A stretch of 64,000 nucleotides of DNA, taken from assembly GCA_012845835.1 (NCBI GenBank), contig JABAKD010000028.1, forward strand, positions 5,812,796 through 5,876,795. Direction: 5' to 3'. This document shows positions 1-11,767 of the stretch, in pieces (position 1 is the stretch's first letter; every line of letters starts with the position of its first letter). Under the pieces are notes generated by a model. It was not told where the DNA came from. It saw only the letters and a program-made list of their open reading frames with translations, and made no database searches. Position numbers and translations under genes: made by a program. The DNA comes from Undaria pinnatifida. Lineage: Eukaryota; Sar; Phaeophyceae; Laminariales; Alariaceae.

Positions 1-56
1 CCCGGTAGACCAAAGTAGCCCGCTCCAAACGTTAACTCACACTATAATACACATGA

Positions 57-345
57 CATTTTTTTTTATGCATACTGAATTCCACAGAATGATGTCTGGT
101 TTTGTCCCCCTCAAGGCGGGTTATACAGTTTCCGTGCGCAAAACAAGCAAGAACGCCCTAGTCCTGTTGAGCCTGGCATTAGCAGGGGAGTCACCGACCT
201 GTATCTTTCACGAGGTTAGACACCCCCCGTAACACGCGTGATCGAAGTACCACACGCAGTTTGCCAAGCTGAGTTTGATCAAATTCCTCTCTGAAATCTG
301 GTCGATCTCGCAGCTGAATGAATGAAGTGTATTTTTTAACTTATT
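57..345 (+). repeat. R1 dispersed repeat, diverged copy
   Basis: This segment contains, in order, weakened forms of the words that define R1 elsewhere: a TTTGTCCCCCTC box, a TATAGTTTCCG-GCGCA box, GGGGAGTC-CCGACC, and a final block resembling GATCGGAGTATCACAC, GATGAGTTTCGACGAAATC and GATCTCACAGCTGGAGTG. Its closest partner is the inverted copy at 51340-51605, with which it shares the same variant wording (for example TTTGATCAAATTCC). It has no long C-run, unlike the other plus-strand copies. No coding role is seen. Confidence 0.8.
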
Positions 346-479
346 AAATATCTCCATAAATATCGAATAATTAAACTATTAATGTGGCTTGTCATCAGAA
401 CGAGGGGCAATTCCGATCCGATAGATATATAGTTTCCGCCTCCGCTCCCTCTTGTTCAAGCGCCTCACCTAAAAACGAA

Positions 480-1225
480 ATCTGCAAGAGTAATAAACAC
501 TACCACGCAGTTGATGTCACCTCATTACCTTTCTAGCCATCCATGCTGTAGCTCCAATTCGTCCCCCCCGTCCCCCCCCCAACGCTCCCTCCTTCCCCAC
601 CACCCGCTCTATCGTGTAGTCCTAGCACCACGCGTAAAGCAAACCCCTACATCTATGCAACATAAAGCTGTTGGAAGTCCCCCCCCTCCCCTCACCCCCA
701 CCCCTTTGAACACTTCGCCTTCTCATCACTGGTTGTACGACTTCCAGGATATACATGATAAACTGATGCATTCCTTCCACAACCGTCAGACTTGTTCCCT
801 TACAGGATTTATAGTTTTCGCGCACAAATTGTGTTGCCCCGCCCGTTTCCCCCTCCCCCTCCCCCCCCCCCCCGCTCCCTCTTGTTCACACCCAGGCCCC
901 CACGCCCTTAAAAACTCCGCCCTCCCCCCACCGGTTACACGAATACAGAATACACTCGATAAACTGATGCATTTCCTTCCACAGCTGTCAGATTTTGTCC
1001 CCCGCAAAAACGGGTTTTATAGTTTCCGCGCACAGACTGACAAACATCACCTTGTTGACCCTGGTACAAGCTACACTGCAGTTCCAAGGGGAGTCGCCGA
1101 CCCATATCCTTAATGAGGACACACACCCAGTAATACGCGCGATCGGAGTATCACGCACAGCTTGCGAAGATGAGTTTCGACAAAATCTTCGATCTCACAA
1201 CTGGAATGTATTCATATTTTTACAA
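480..1225 (+). repeat. R1 dispersed repeat with C-runs
   Basis: A fuller R1 copy. It opens with GAGTAATAAACACT and CTTTCTAGCCATCCATG. It then passes through C-runs near 565-605 and 835-875, with two successive CTTCCACA-CTGTCAGA-TTTGTCCC modules. It ends with GGGGAGTCGCCGACC, GCGATCGGAGTATCAC and GATCTCACA-CTGGA. The same order recurs at 27240-28745, 40895-41285 and 52015-53085. Proline-rich reading frames across it follow from the C-runs and are not taken as genes. Confidence 0.85.
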
Positions 1226-1229
1226 TATA

Positions 1230-2395
1230 TATTTGTGTGCGTACAATCCTGTACCAGGTATGAAAAATGAGATAAATCTGACATTGAAGAGCGTGCTACG
1301 GAACGGCCGAAAATGAACGCGTTGGTTTCGATTCTGACTGCGCACGCACGACAGCGCGTTTGTACCTAAAATGCTGCGTATGAGGGGGGCGAAGGGGGTA
1401 CCGAGGGAGACATCTAGTCCTTGCTATGGAAAACTTGTTGTGCAGGGCATTATTACCGGACAGTCATGAATGAAAGGTGACTCTTCTTTTCCGATCCGAC
1501 GACGATCCGGTGCCGATTAATCAGAGTTTCCGGTACGACTTTGATGAATCACTAGAAAACACAATGTACCACGTATTATGTGTTTAAAGCATTTTACATC
1601 AGATCTAACAACAGTGGTTAACCGCGAACAGTACTCTTCATACCAAATAGCTAACTAAGCTCGGCGTCAGCGGCAACAATATCGGTATATGGATATTTTC
1701 AATCTTAGAGACACCAACTGCCGAGAGCGCGGGCTAGCCCAACTTGACGCGAGTCCACGAGGGGACAAGCACCGAGTTATTCTCATTAAAACATATACGA
1801 AGTAGGCACGTATAGTCGTGGGGAGGGGGGGACGAGCCTGCTTGGTGACCCCGGGTTTGTCTTTCGTCTGAGGAGTTTGAAGGAGCCAATAAAATGCGAA
1901 GGTAGTAAACAGGCTGGGCCAAAAACACGAAAACATATGTTGCAACAGATGCGTTAGGTTTACAAAGAAGCTGCCGCCGCTCCCTCAACGAAGTGCGCCC
2001 AAGACGTTGGCATCATGGTGGCTGTTACTACTGTAGTCATCAATAAACAGCCGTGGGCATTCGAAGGCAAGAGTGGAGTGAGTGTTGCAAGCAAACACAC
2101 ACTATAGAGACACCAAACACCCACAGTTGCCGTCTGCGGTACAACGGGCTTTAGAAGAGAGCGTTTAAGTCGTTCAAAGGTAACCCCTCACAACATTTCT
2201 TCAACGAAGTCGGGCAGTATCTGCTGAAATATGGTGCCCCTTGTCACCTTGACGTCATCGTTCGATAGCCCTTTGCGATCAAGAAAATTCATGAAGATAT
2301 TTCTCGTCGCATCCTTCCTGGTGTCAAGCAGTCATGAAACGTTAGCTATAGAAAATCGCTGGATTGGCGGCGGCGGGGGGGGGGGGGTGGTAGAA
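1230..2395. other. No gene recognised
   Basis: Short overlapping frames on both strands; none shows a recognisable motif. A 13-base G-run lies at 2375-2387. Confidence 0.5.
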
Positions 2396-2399
2396 TCAG

Positions 2400-3095
2400 A
2401 GTCGTTTTAAAAAGTACTCTTGCAGAAGAACAACTTAAGGGGGTGGATTGTGACGAACCCGCTATGTGTGGACAGAGAATGCCCGGGGGTGATGCTGCCG
2501 TTTTTCCAATAATTAATGTACTGGAAAACAGGTTTCGTGTCTGATCTGAGTTCCAGCAAGATGCATGCGCGATTGGAGGCGTGACGCGTGGCGCGAGGTT
2601 TGCTTGACGATGCACTGATGATGACGCGCCTGCTGAACAATCACTTTTCACGTTCAGCGGACGAGGTATATCTTAGGTTGTGATGAATCAAACCACGATT
2701 TTATTGGACTTGACTATGGCCTAACGTGGTTAGCCTAACGTACGGGTAGCTGTGACTATGACAAACAACTCGGTCTGAGCCAACTGTTTTTTTGGCAGCC
2801 AGGGGCGGGCTTCTGGAGGGTGCCGTACCGCAGCGGTTCGATCATTGAGTATTTTACGGTGCATAAAATGGCTGTATTTTTTTTATTGACCAGGGCCTTC
2901 CACTTTCACTGTTCGCGTTTCTAGGGATTCTTAAAAGATGGACGGCAAGATCCATGGCCGATGGAATGACGTTTCCCCATGTCATAACGAACGATATATT
3001 ACATTTTGAACAAGCGCACTCCGACCCGACGCGGGAATCCTCAGAGCTGAGCCCACCGGGCCCGCTGCCGCGAGTCGTTACAAAGCCAACTAATT
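2400..3095 (+). repeat. T segment (LTR-like), copy 1
   Basis: About 700 bp are recognisably similar, in the same orientation, to 33660-34380. Shared words include GGTCTGAGCCAAC, TTCTGGAGGGTGC-GTACCGC, ATTTTAC-GT-CATA and CTCAGAGCTGA--CCACCGGGCC. A third partial copy lies on the minus strand at 6285-6545. In the 33-kb relic T follows the chromodomain directly, so it may be a long terminal repeat or 3' end of the Ty3 family. Here it points opposite to the adjacent relic (3288-5930, minus), which is odd and suggests an inversion or an independent insertion. No clear TG...CA ends or primer-binding site were seen. Confidence 0.6.
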
Positions 3096-3287
3096 TTAGC
3101 GTCCACAATTGTGCACCCTACCCAAAACGGTGGTGGCGTCATGTGGAAAATCGACTTCTAGATTGTTCAACCTTGTCGATGAACCACCCGTGGTGGATGA
3201 ATCAGCCACCATACGCGCCTTATAAAAAAACTCCAAGTCAGAAGAACCGTAAATTCAAAACTCAGAAAAAGGAATAAAAAACGCAAC

Positions 3288-3500
3288 TCAGAATCCAGAA
3301 AACCCAACCACAGTATCATCACAAAGCATCCCATACCGCTGTACGAATCCCCGCTTCTCCTCCGCCTTTACCTGCAGCACCTTGGACGCGCCGTGGAACC
3401 CGCAATACACCGGCTTCCAGGTACTCTCCGCTCTCTCCGGTTGTTCTAAGTCTAGGTAAAGATGTCCCCACCGCGCACGACCGCCTGCACTCCGCACACA
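3288..3500 (-). pseudogene. Ty3 relic: chromodomain tail
   Basis: This minus-strand frame of about 69 codons holds the signature LEQPERAESTWKP, which resembles the end of a chromodomain (xxAESTWEP). It is followed by a frame ending in VQRYGM, matching the order in the second relic (ESTWEPAEGD then EQRYGL at 33449-33658). Chromodomains at the C-terminus of integrase mark chromoviruses and are thought to guide insertion to heterochromatin. The N-terminal beta strand of the fold is poorly preserved here and the reading frame upstream is broken, so this is a dead remnant. It is the 3' end of the minus-strand element spanning 3288-5930. Confidence 0.6.
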
Positions 3501-3676
3501 ATCTCCTTTGTCGGAAACTTGTCGCTGCCAACGAGAAGCACCTCTCCGTGTACTTGACGCTCGCGTCCAGGCAACCCGGACCTCCCTGTCGCGTTAAACA
3601 ACACGACTTCCGGGCCTCCCGGAAATTCTTGCGGCCAAGGATGCGCAAGATAGTTTACTGGTACTGTCCGAGGACT

Positions 3677-4040
3677 TCATCCTTGCAGACTTTGTGCCAT
3701 CTCCTTGAATTTGCGCGCTCCGTTCTCACCAAAAATAAACGTGAGGCTCGGATGGTCATAGTGAATAGTTACCAAACCCCGAAGCAGGTGTGGCAGCCGC
3801 TGAGAGCTCTTGACGAGTGGGGATAGACGCGGCGTCGTCCGCACCGCCCGTGCACATTGCGGAAACCGCACCGTCATAGGATCCACGCGATCAGGTGATT
3901 CTCCTTAAGACCACCCTACGGAATACGTCAAAGTGCGTTTGAAAAACGTTATCGTGCAGCACATTGGCACATTCAGACGGTAAGCCATTGTCTATAGCGT
4001 CATCGACCGCCGTGTCCGCCGCTCCCACATCCGATCATTG
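3677..4040 (-). pseudogene. Ty3 relic: RT leader fused to RNase H fragment
   Basis: Reading right to left, the minus strand gives a segment like AVDDAIDNGLPSECANVL and then THFDVFRRVV. This matches the stretch before reverse transcriptase in the 33-kb relic (HAFPPECAKML, THLDVFRRAGL). It continues with DPMTVRFPQCARAVRT, the start of the RT leader. The frame then passes straight to IHYDHPSLTFIFG, which resembles the RNase H DH-x-L-x-IFG motif of Ty3 elements. The RT palm with its YxDD box is therefore missing, an internal deletion of several hundred codons. The deletion differs from that in the 33-kb copy, where the RNase H part is also gone. Confidence 0.6.
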
Positions 4041-4044
4041 AACA

Positions 4045-4720
4045 TCATGGGTCGTTGCAACACCAGCGTGAGTGTGACGTCGCCGGCCGCGCATCTTTGC
4101 ACGTCGCCGTCCGGTCCAAGCGCCGCGAAAGATATTGCCGAATCATAGCACCATCGTTGGGCTCGCCCACATGACCAGCTGAAACTTCCGTCACAACGCT
4201 ATATCGATGTCCGTGCTTCGTCAATACCGATGCGTTGAGCGGCGAGATGACGTCCTTGCCAACTTTTTCCCCCGGCGTCTTCGGCCCGATGATAGCAATA
4301 TGGCCTCCCCCAGGGGGCACGATGAAGGGCATGGTAAAATGGATTAGTCCCCGTGGAGTGTTGATCGTTAAGTGGAGCGGACAATGTTGCGTCTCAATAT
4401 CTCACTCCTGTGCCAAATACGCCACAACACGCATATGCCCAACAAACGCCTGCCCTCACGCGTTCTAGGTCATCCACAGTGGTCACCGCAGGATCTCGAC
4501 CAAACCCTCCGACATTGGCAAACCAGAATCCATGATAATGTCGACCTTTGAAGCAGCCGTGGGAACACCGGAATCCATAAGACGCCCTGCGACAATCTTC
4601 GTCAGGGCCTCCGCGTGCGGTTCGGTCTCCATCGCATCCACGCTCGTATCAGCGCATCCACCAGACTGCAATACCGACAAGCGCGCCTACGAAACTGTGC
4701 TGGAACCTCAACGCCACTGC
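4045..4720 (-). pseudogene. Ty3 relic: retropepsin-type protease
   Basis: On the minus strand a frame holds VDIIMDSGLPMSEGLVEIL, with the Asp-Ser-Gly catalytic signature of retropepsins at about 4522-4530. After a frameshift comes MPFIVPPGGGHIAIIG followed by GEKVGKDVISPL, the flap and C-terminal part of the protease. These line up with 32649-33000 in the second relic. Protease cuts the Gag-Pol polyprotein. At least one frameshift separates the DSG box from the flap, so no functional enzyme can be made. The element order gag - protease - RT leader - chromodomain is as expected for Ty3 chromoviruses. Confidence 0.6.
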
Positions 4721-4884
4721 CGCGATGCGGGTGCTGGTAGCTGCACGGGAACGGAGTGAAGGATTGGTGCTATATGTTCCGCGCCCCAGTGGTCTGAGAA
4801 ACATGGTGTTGCACCGTTTTAGTGAGACCGGTGTCCTCTGGTCCCACCTTCTTCCGCGACACGCGAAGGTACAGGTAGTCATTG

Positions 4885-5930
4885 TCATTCTACGTTGCAC
4901 CTTCGGGCGTACCAGGTTCGGTCTCCGTAACCACCGCTTTAGAGGTTGTCTTGTACTCACTCGATCGAGAGGTGGCAGACGCGAGGGTCATCCCCGTGGT
5001 CTTGCTCCGGGTATTATGAGCAGAACGGCCTGTGCACTGCTGCCGCTTAATGATCTGGCTGCGGCTCTGGCCATCAGCGCCTCTTTGGGGCAGTCCCATC
5101 GGTTATGACTTTGAATGCCACACACATACAGGTACCACATTCTGATGTCGAATCGACGGTTCCCCTCAACGTTCACACCGACGCGCTTGGCACTGTCGCT
5201 CTAGTCGGGCTCGTCAGTGGTACTTTGCTGCAGCTTGGTCGCCGATGCAACCACCGACCTAGCGTCACGCCGCTTTGCCATTTCCCTGCATGTAGCATAA
5301 TTGGCGGCCAACGCTATGGTAGGGGGGTCATTGGGAAGGGTTAGTTCGCTGTGGTTCGGGTTCACGAACGCGAGTGTAGTCACGGTTCCGCTTCGGTCAT
5401 AAGCTTTCGTGCGGTTATAATGTTGCGATGTGAGCCCGCAATGGCATGGTAAGCTACGTCGCAAGCAAACGCTGATTGCCTTTTTTCCGTCAGATAAACA
5501 GTCACCGGTGCGAGTGGCGCATATCCCGAAGTGAGAACGGGAGTATGATTCTTCAATGATAGAGTATGATACTACAAGTAACGTAGCCTTGGCCGGAGGT
5601 GGGCGCTGAGGCGGTGGGCGGCTGAAGAGGCACGTTAACGTTGCGATCCGGAGAGACCGACTGCGTAGGTTGGGTGGTGATGTTGTGACTTTCGAGCATG
5701 TTAGCGACAATTTTGTTGCCTGCTCGGATTACCAACAGTAGACGAATATCACAAACCAAATCAGAATAGACCGTGTACTCGCGAAGAGGCTAGAGTTGGT
5801 AGGTTCGGCGACCACTATAACAGGGCAAGACGGGATACCCCATATTTTCACTGCACTGGGTTTAGGCCACTCGTAGGAGCGAGCTCTGTTCCGTACTGAC
5901 GAAAAGACGTTCATCAATTTTGTTGCCATT
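4885..5930 (-). pseudogene. Ty3 relic: gag with zinc knuckle
   Basis: The minus strand encodes CGIQSHNRWDC at about 5090-5122, the C-x4-H-x4-C part of a CCHC nucleocapsid knuckle. The first cysteine expected three residues upstream is not visible. Basic and Ala/Ser-rich sequence follows it, as is usual between knuckle and protease. Further 5', broken frames over 5200-5930 could be the capsid region but carry no diagnostic motif. Gag packages element RNA; this copy is broken by stops and frameshifts. It lies directly upstream (minus sense) of the protease relic. Confidence 0.5.
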
Positions 5931-6284
5931 CCAATGAGTATGGACGTAGAAAAATCAAACCCGCACGAAAGCTTAACACAGGAACGGGGAGGTCATACGC
6001 CTGAGTGATCCAGAGCCATGGGGGAAAAGCTCCAAACGTGACCTCCCTACCGTACCCCTTGTCCTCTCTGGTTACCCCAACTTGCATGATGGACTCTGTC
6101 TGCGCCTTGCGCTCGCCCTCGTCTTGCTGCCGTAGGATCGCCCATTGCTTTCGGCTGGTGTCCTACACCAACAACACGAAACACAGCGCTTTCCGGCTTC
6201 AGAAAGAGCAAGTAGGTAGTGTTTTGGCAGTAAGCAGAACTTACTCAATCCAAATGAATTGCCCCGACTCGACCGCGGACCCCG

Positions 6285-6545
6285 TGGTATCAGCTCCGAA
6301 AACTTCTCCTCGTACCCACGGAGTGCCTTTGTCCACAACACAATAGTGCCTTCGTTATCACATCGGAGAGGGCCATGCCATCAGCCATGAGGTCCCGTCG
6401 ATCTTGCAAGAGCTCACCACAAACGAAAACAGCGAAAACGTCGAACTCCCCGACAAACAGTATACAACAATCATTTGCGCAATGAAAAGCCCAACAATAG
6501 GACCATCGCCGTACAGGGTATGAAATGTATTGGCTGGTGTGAGTG
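6285..6545 (-). repeat. T segment (LTR-like), partial copy 3
   Basis: Read on the minus strand, this matches the second half of T at 34080-34370. Shared words include TACGGCGATGG/TACCGCGGTAG, TATTGTTGGGC/CATTGGGCATT, CATGGC-GATGGCATGGC, AAAGGCACTCCG-G and TCGGAGCTGATACCAC. It sits 5' of the minus-strand gag relic, where a 5' LTR or leader would be expected. Similarity beyond about 6545 is not convincing. Confidence 0.55.
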
Positions 6546-6549
6546 TGCG

Positions 6550-7585
6550 TTGTCTCCCCTGAAAATACCGAAACGGCGCGCGAGCCACTGCAATGAATGG
6601 TCCCCCTTGTTGAAGCCCTGGTCTCACCTAAAGCCTGCCTTGGGTAGGCTAGGCTGGACGTGCAACCGACGATCAATCCCTTGGCCTAGGTATCAATGTC
6701 ATTTCGTTTTCCTTAATAGCAATAAGCACATTTCTGATCACTTTTGATACGGGGCTCTTTTATCCGAAAATTAGCTTTGTAAAGGTGCTGAGTTACCCTT
6801 TCGTAGCTCGGGTCGTTGTGCGAGGCGCCGTAACGTATCCCAGGCGGCACAGCGACAGACGCGGACGCTGGAGGCGTTCCGTTGCACGGCTGTACAGAAC
6901 CGTCGTGTTGAGATCTGTGTTTGGCTTTTAGAGCGGCGGGTACGAGCTGGAGAGGGTGATCGCGGTCGAGGCCGCCATGTTGGCGGTACTTTTTGCCGTG
7001 CGCGAACGAATCGTGGTTGTAGTTACCTCAACCGTTGTTACTGGACGTGTTTCGCAACAGTCGGTGTGTGTGTTGTTTCCCTGTTTGTCCGACGAACTGT
7101 CCTTGAAACTACGAAAAATAAAATTTGAACAGTGCCAGGAAGGCGACGTGCGTGTGTGTTTTGCCGTCAATAACTAGAAACGACATCGGTGCGTGCGCAT
7201 TTTCAACCCCTGTAGTCGGATATTTGAGTCCACGTTATCGTCGCGTTAACCGAGCTTGAGATCGAGCTACAACCACTACGGTCGAAACCATTCTGAGCGA
7301 AGTTTTTGAACCAAAGATCGGTGCCGTTTCAGCTCATCCAACGACTATTGTGAACACGGCAGAGCATAGATCGAGCGGCAGGTGAAATGAGTGGGGTCAA
7401 CACAGAAACATTGCCTGTCGAATGTTCCTCTGCGAGACATGTAACACATTGTCCCAATGCGACGACTCAACAGGCCCGTTTTTGTACGAACTAAACAAAA
7501 CTATATAAAACATTGTCGGCTTGTTCTTAGTCTTCTTAAATCGGGGTATTTGCACCATAAACTCAGGCACCGATCAAGGCTGCGG
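6550..7585. other. No gene recognised
   Basis: Only short frames are present and no motif is recognised. Confidence 0.4.
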
Positions 7586-7589
7586 TAAG

Positions 7590-7795
7590 GAGGGTACACC
7601 CCCTATCACTACCGTGTTGGAGCCACCCGCACGAGGGGTTCCGCACCTAACGGATGGAACAACTTCAGGCGATTTTTGTTTGGCGCAGCGTACCTTACCA
7701 TTCCATGGCGGATTGATATCGCAGAAGGAAAAACGGCCCGCGAAAGCTAAAGACCGCTAACGAACAGAGTGGAGCTACTCGCGCACGCCATCCCG
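7590..7795 (+). repeat. S direct repeat, copy 1
   Basis: Matches 8475-8680 in order and orientation: CGCACGAG-GGTTCC, GCGATTTTTGTTTGGCGCAG, AACCATTCCAT-GGCGATT, GCGCGAAAGC and CCACTCGCGC. The two copies are about 880 bp apart and flank the 208-bp tandem pair, so a larger duplicated unit may once have existed. Confidence 0.7.
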
Positions 7796-8000
7796 AGCCA
7801 CTGCATGTAACGGAGACTACTGATAGGGACAGCTTACGCTATACCTACAATTGGACCCGAAGGGTGCACCAGCTAGCGTTGGGCTGCGAAAGCAACTGAG
7901 TTAAATCGACACACGACGCGTATGAAAAAACGTGGAAGTGTGGTGAGCTAAAGCTTTATTTTTCCCCATCCGCCGGAGGATATATATATAAAAAAAAAAT

Positions 8001-8425
8001 GCAAAACAAAATCCTCATAGGTAACCCCCTAACAGTAACCTGGGTCCATCCTAGCCGGCTAGCTGGGGCGATACCGCGGCTCCTCGGCCCAGAGCCCAAT
8101 CAGCTGCAGTACGATGGCAAGTATCGTTTCCTCACCTGAGGGAACGAACACAACTTGGCACCGATGCTAGTTGTGCCCACGTTTGGAGAGACAGCTACAT
8201 ATCATGAACCAAAACAAAACCCACATAAGTGACCCCCATACAGTAACCTGGGTCCATCCTAGCCGGCGAGCTGCGGCGACACCGCGGCTCCTCGGCCGAG
8301 AGCCCAATCAGCTGCAGTACAATGGCAAATATCGTTTCCTCACCTTAAGGAACGAACACTACTTGGCACCGTTGCAAACGGGAATTTTCTAGTTGTGCCT
8401 ACAATTAGAGAGACAGCTACATACC
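8001..8425 (+). repeat. 208-bp tandem duplication
   Basis: Two adjacent copies with a 208-bp offset share CAGTAACCTGGGTCCATCC (8033 and 8241), ACCGCGGCTCCTCGGCC, AGCCCAATCAGCTGCAGTAC and ATCGTTTCCTCACCT. The copies differ by scattered substitutions, so the duplication is not very recent. Short frames across it show no known motif. Confidence 0.85.
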
Positions 8426-8474
8426 ATAAATCGAAACAGATAGGGCTGGACCTATGCTACGGAAGGGGGAGCAC

Positions 8475-8680
8475 TCGAGTTTTCAGTACTGGGTATGAGC
8501 CCGTCGCACGAGTGGTTCCATGCCTCACTGACAAAAAACACGGTTCGCGATTTGTATGGCGCAGCGTAGCTAACCATTCCATTGGCGATTCTTATCGAAA
8601 CATTAATACAGCGCGAAAGCCTATGGTTGCAACGAGCAGTGGGGCCACTCGCGCGAGTAACCTCGAGTCACTCCAAATCA
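8475..8680 (+). repeat. S direct repeat, copy 2
   Basis: Partner of 7590-7795 (see there). Confidence 0.7.
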
Positions 8681-8689
8681 TAGGCCTAT

Positions 8690-10751
8690 ATACGACCCCC
8701 CTACCGTTAGCATCAGCCGGTGGGGAACCGTGGTTGATTCAACGAGGTATGGCGTGAGTAAAATCATTTCGTTCACACTGGGTCATTTCACCACGTCGAA
8801 CCAGCTCCAGTGGCTGCAGACACACTTGAAGCCAAAATATGCGTTGAGCGTGTCACTCTCTAGCTGCCACCACAACCCGAAACACCGTCAACATTTTACA
8901 GAACGCGATTTAATTCGACACGTTAACCGCCTTTGCCTTGTCGAAAACAATATCATCATCGCCACGATCGAATGAACACAGCAAATGTCATAGGCGAGTC
9001 TTGAAGCCTTCCGGTCCACTGGATCCGGCACACCCACTTTCCAGTTTCCCTCAACGAAATCAAGCGCCAAGCACACGCGTGGAGCTGGGAGTCGAGGTTG
9101 TGTCCGAGGTGACACCCTTTCCCATGGATGTAGTGATGGGTCTGTCACAGCCGCGCATGAAACAATCAGCTTGGAGGCCCTTGACGCATTGTTCGTCACA
9201 CCACACCAATACCTGGAATTAGATGCAGAGCTTGTGGCACAGCTCGTGAGCTGTCGGGCGTAAACTGTTGAGCTGCCTGCACAAATTGTGCCAACGATTT
9301 CTACCGGTACATATCCTTTCACTGCTACAGGGCTTACAAAACGCGTTGCCATTACAACCGCGCCCTGATCGCCCTCTATCACGAGCGAATACAGGCTCGT
9401 AATAACCCCCCCCCCCGTCCCCAACTCAACACCGCCCTTGCCCCTCGGCACTCCAAACGTCAATTGCGCTCGGCTGTGTTTGCAGGTACCCGCTGCGACG
9501 GTAAATGACCTACTTCGACTACACAGACCCTCAACGAACCCCCTTCCTCCTCTGTCGTCCCCCTCCCTTGTGTATCATACCACTTTATCGTTTGGTCCGA
9601 GTGCGTGTGAAGTATTGTGTGGGCCATTGCAAGGGCTAATAACAACAAAAAGAGCCAGGACGCACTTCTGTCTACTCTCCGTTTGACCTCACACGCGCAA
9701 TCAACTCGGTATTTTCAGGGCACCTTCATGCCGTTCATACCCGCGTCGCAACCACCTAATTTTGCAAATATCCACGAGTTCCAGTCTCTTACGTTGCGTA
9801 CCTTGGAGAACCAGCATATCTTGCACATACTCGTAACGGATTAAGCCTCTCCGCGACCTCTCCCCCCCCCCCCGCGACCATTTTGAAATGTTACCATCAT
9901 ATCCACATGAGACAGTATCTTAGAATCGTCCCGCGCTAGGGATGCGGCAGAAGCTTCTAGGCTCCAAACACGAAAAACTCGATATCGCACCCAAAACACG
10001 AACTCGAAGACATTCGATCAACGTTTTCTAGATGCGCTAGTCCCAAAGCAAGTGTACTCGCCCAATTATCATACTACCCGATAGACCAACACCTGAGGAG
10101 CTCACCCGGTCAGACACAGTTAGTTCATCCAACAACTGCAACCCCCAGCGCACTATTGAGGGATGACTCCTTGTGCTCATCTTCCCTAAACCCCCAGTAA
10201 AAGGCTGAGTCCTACACTGGTGAAATCGTCCAGATAGTTGTCTCTCCGACGTGTAATTACTCCCCCGTCAAACCGCTCGTACGGTCATCCATAATGCTTG
10301 AGCGCGTCGGCAAGCACTGCAGGCTCCCTTCCCCGTGAACCCGACGGAAATGCGCAATCCACGAATGACGGTCAACAGCACCTTTCTCATCGGCCGGGGG
10401 CCAGACACCGAGGGTGGCAGTATCTATGTACAGTTGCATCCCACGGAATCGTTAGATCCGACGTTGTCGGTGCCCGCATCGAACGTGGGTATGTTCGTCT
10501 GGATTTCAATTCGTTAGCATCCAACAGGATCATACGATGAGACGGTGACGGCAGAAAAATCGGTCTGCCGAGTGGTAGTTCGAATAATATGAGGTATAGA
10601 TGGAAAAGTAGCCACCCCTATTACGGAGATTCATTGTTAACAGGGGTCATTTAATTCCTATGGGGTCATAACTGTGTTAATTCTTCGCCGATAAAGGTCA
10701 ACGATAGCTTGGATTGTTCGCATAGATCTTACGGTCACGGCGTAAAAATAA
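8690..10751. other. No gene recognised
   Basis: A minus-strand frame of about 190 codons (8888-9463) and several shorter frames exist, but none has a recognisable motif and frames compete on both strands. C-runs lie near 9408-9418 and 9862-9873. Confidence 0.4.
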
Positions 10752-10767
10752 ATATATATATATATAT
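10752..10767. repeat. (AT)n microsatellite
   Basis: Eight AT dinucleotides in an A+T-rich stretch. Confidence 0.9.
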
Positions 10768-10769
10768 CT

Positions 10770-11765
10770 TATGTATGTTCTGGCCGAGAAATTGCGAAAA
10801 ATATATGAAATTTCGGGTGAATTGTTTGCAACATGATTAGGCATTTACCCCAGTTAACAATGGACCTCCGTAGTAGGCGCCTGTCGCTGGTCCCGGTGAA
10901 CGTCGAGCAGATCGTTACCGCGGTTTAAGCGATAAATTTACACGAAGTCAACGGGAAGACGGGGGTCATGGGAAACGGCCGGAAAGAGGAAATTACGGTC
11001 GAGAGCTTGTTGGTTTCTAGCACGCGTGCGTTGCGGAAAAACGGACCTAAAGAGAGGACAGCGGGGTAATGCCGTGAGGCGAGACCAAGGATTACGATGC
11101 TACTACCCCAAGCCTAAAAAATTACGTAAACTTGTGATGCAGACCTCAAAACCAAACGTTTTCCGTTCTGTGGTCGTGACCTAGAGTCAATCATGAGACA
11201 CGGAGCATCAGTAGCCGGTGGGGTGGTACACGTGGAGGAGCAGAAAGAAGGCCACTTAACCTGCTGTAACTAACCATGGCGAGGAATGGAGATACGCGTC
11301 GTGTGAGCGTTAGTACGAACTCAGAGACACACGAAATGAAAAAAAGAACGGCACCGGCGAACCCGCGTCCACGCATCATTGGGCAAGCGGAGTGCATAGA
11401 CCAACCTCAAAATATATATATTGTTTAGTGAACGGGTGCACCTGCTGCTGTGGCTTGAGGCTCATACATAAGCTCACCGACGCCAACACTACGACAAAAC
11501 AAGTTAATTCATTGCGATTCACAAAGATGTCGTTAATGCTTGAAGCCCAGCATGAACTACAACCGAGGCGTATCTTCAATAACGTTGAGTGGGCCCCCCG
11601 TATGCTTCAAACATTGCGGCCAAAACAAATGCTGGACCCGTTGTTGCACGCGTGACCACAACGGACAAATGCCTCCGCGATGTACACCCACCGAGGCTGT
11701 GCTGTACTGCTGTAACACCCTTTATCCGTTTAACTCGGTGACACCCTATGGGAGGGAGTCGAGTA
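10770..11765. other. No gene recognised
   Basis: Short frames only, with no motif found. Confidence 0.4.
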
Positions 11766-11767
11766 AC

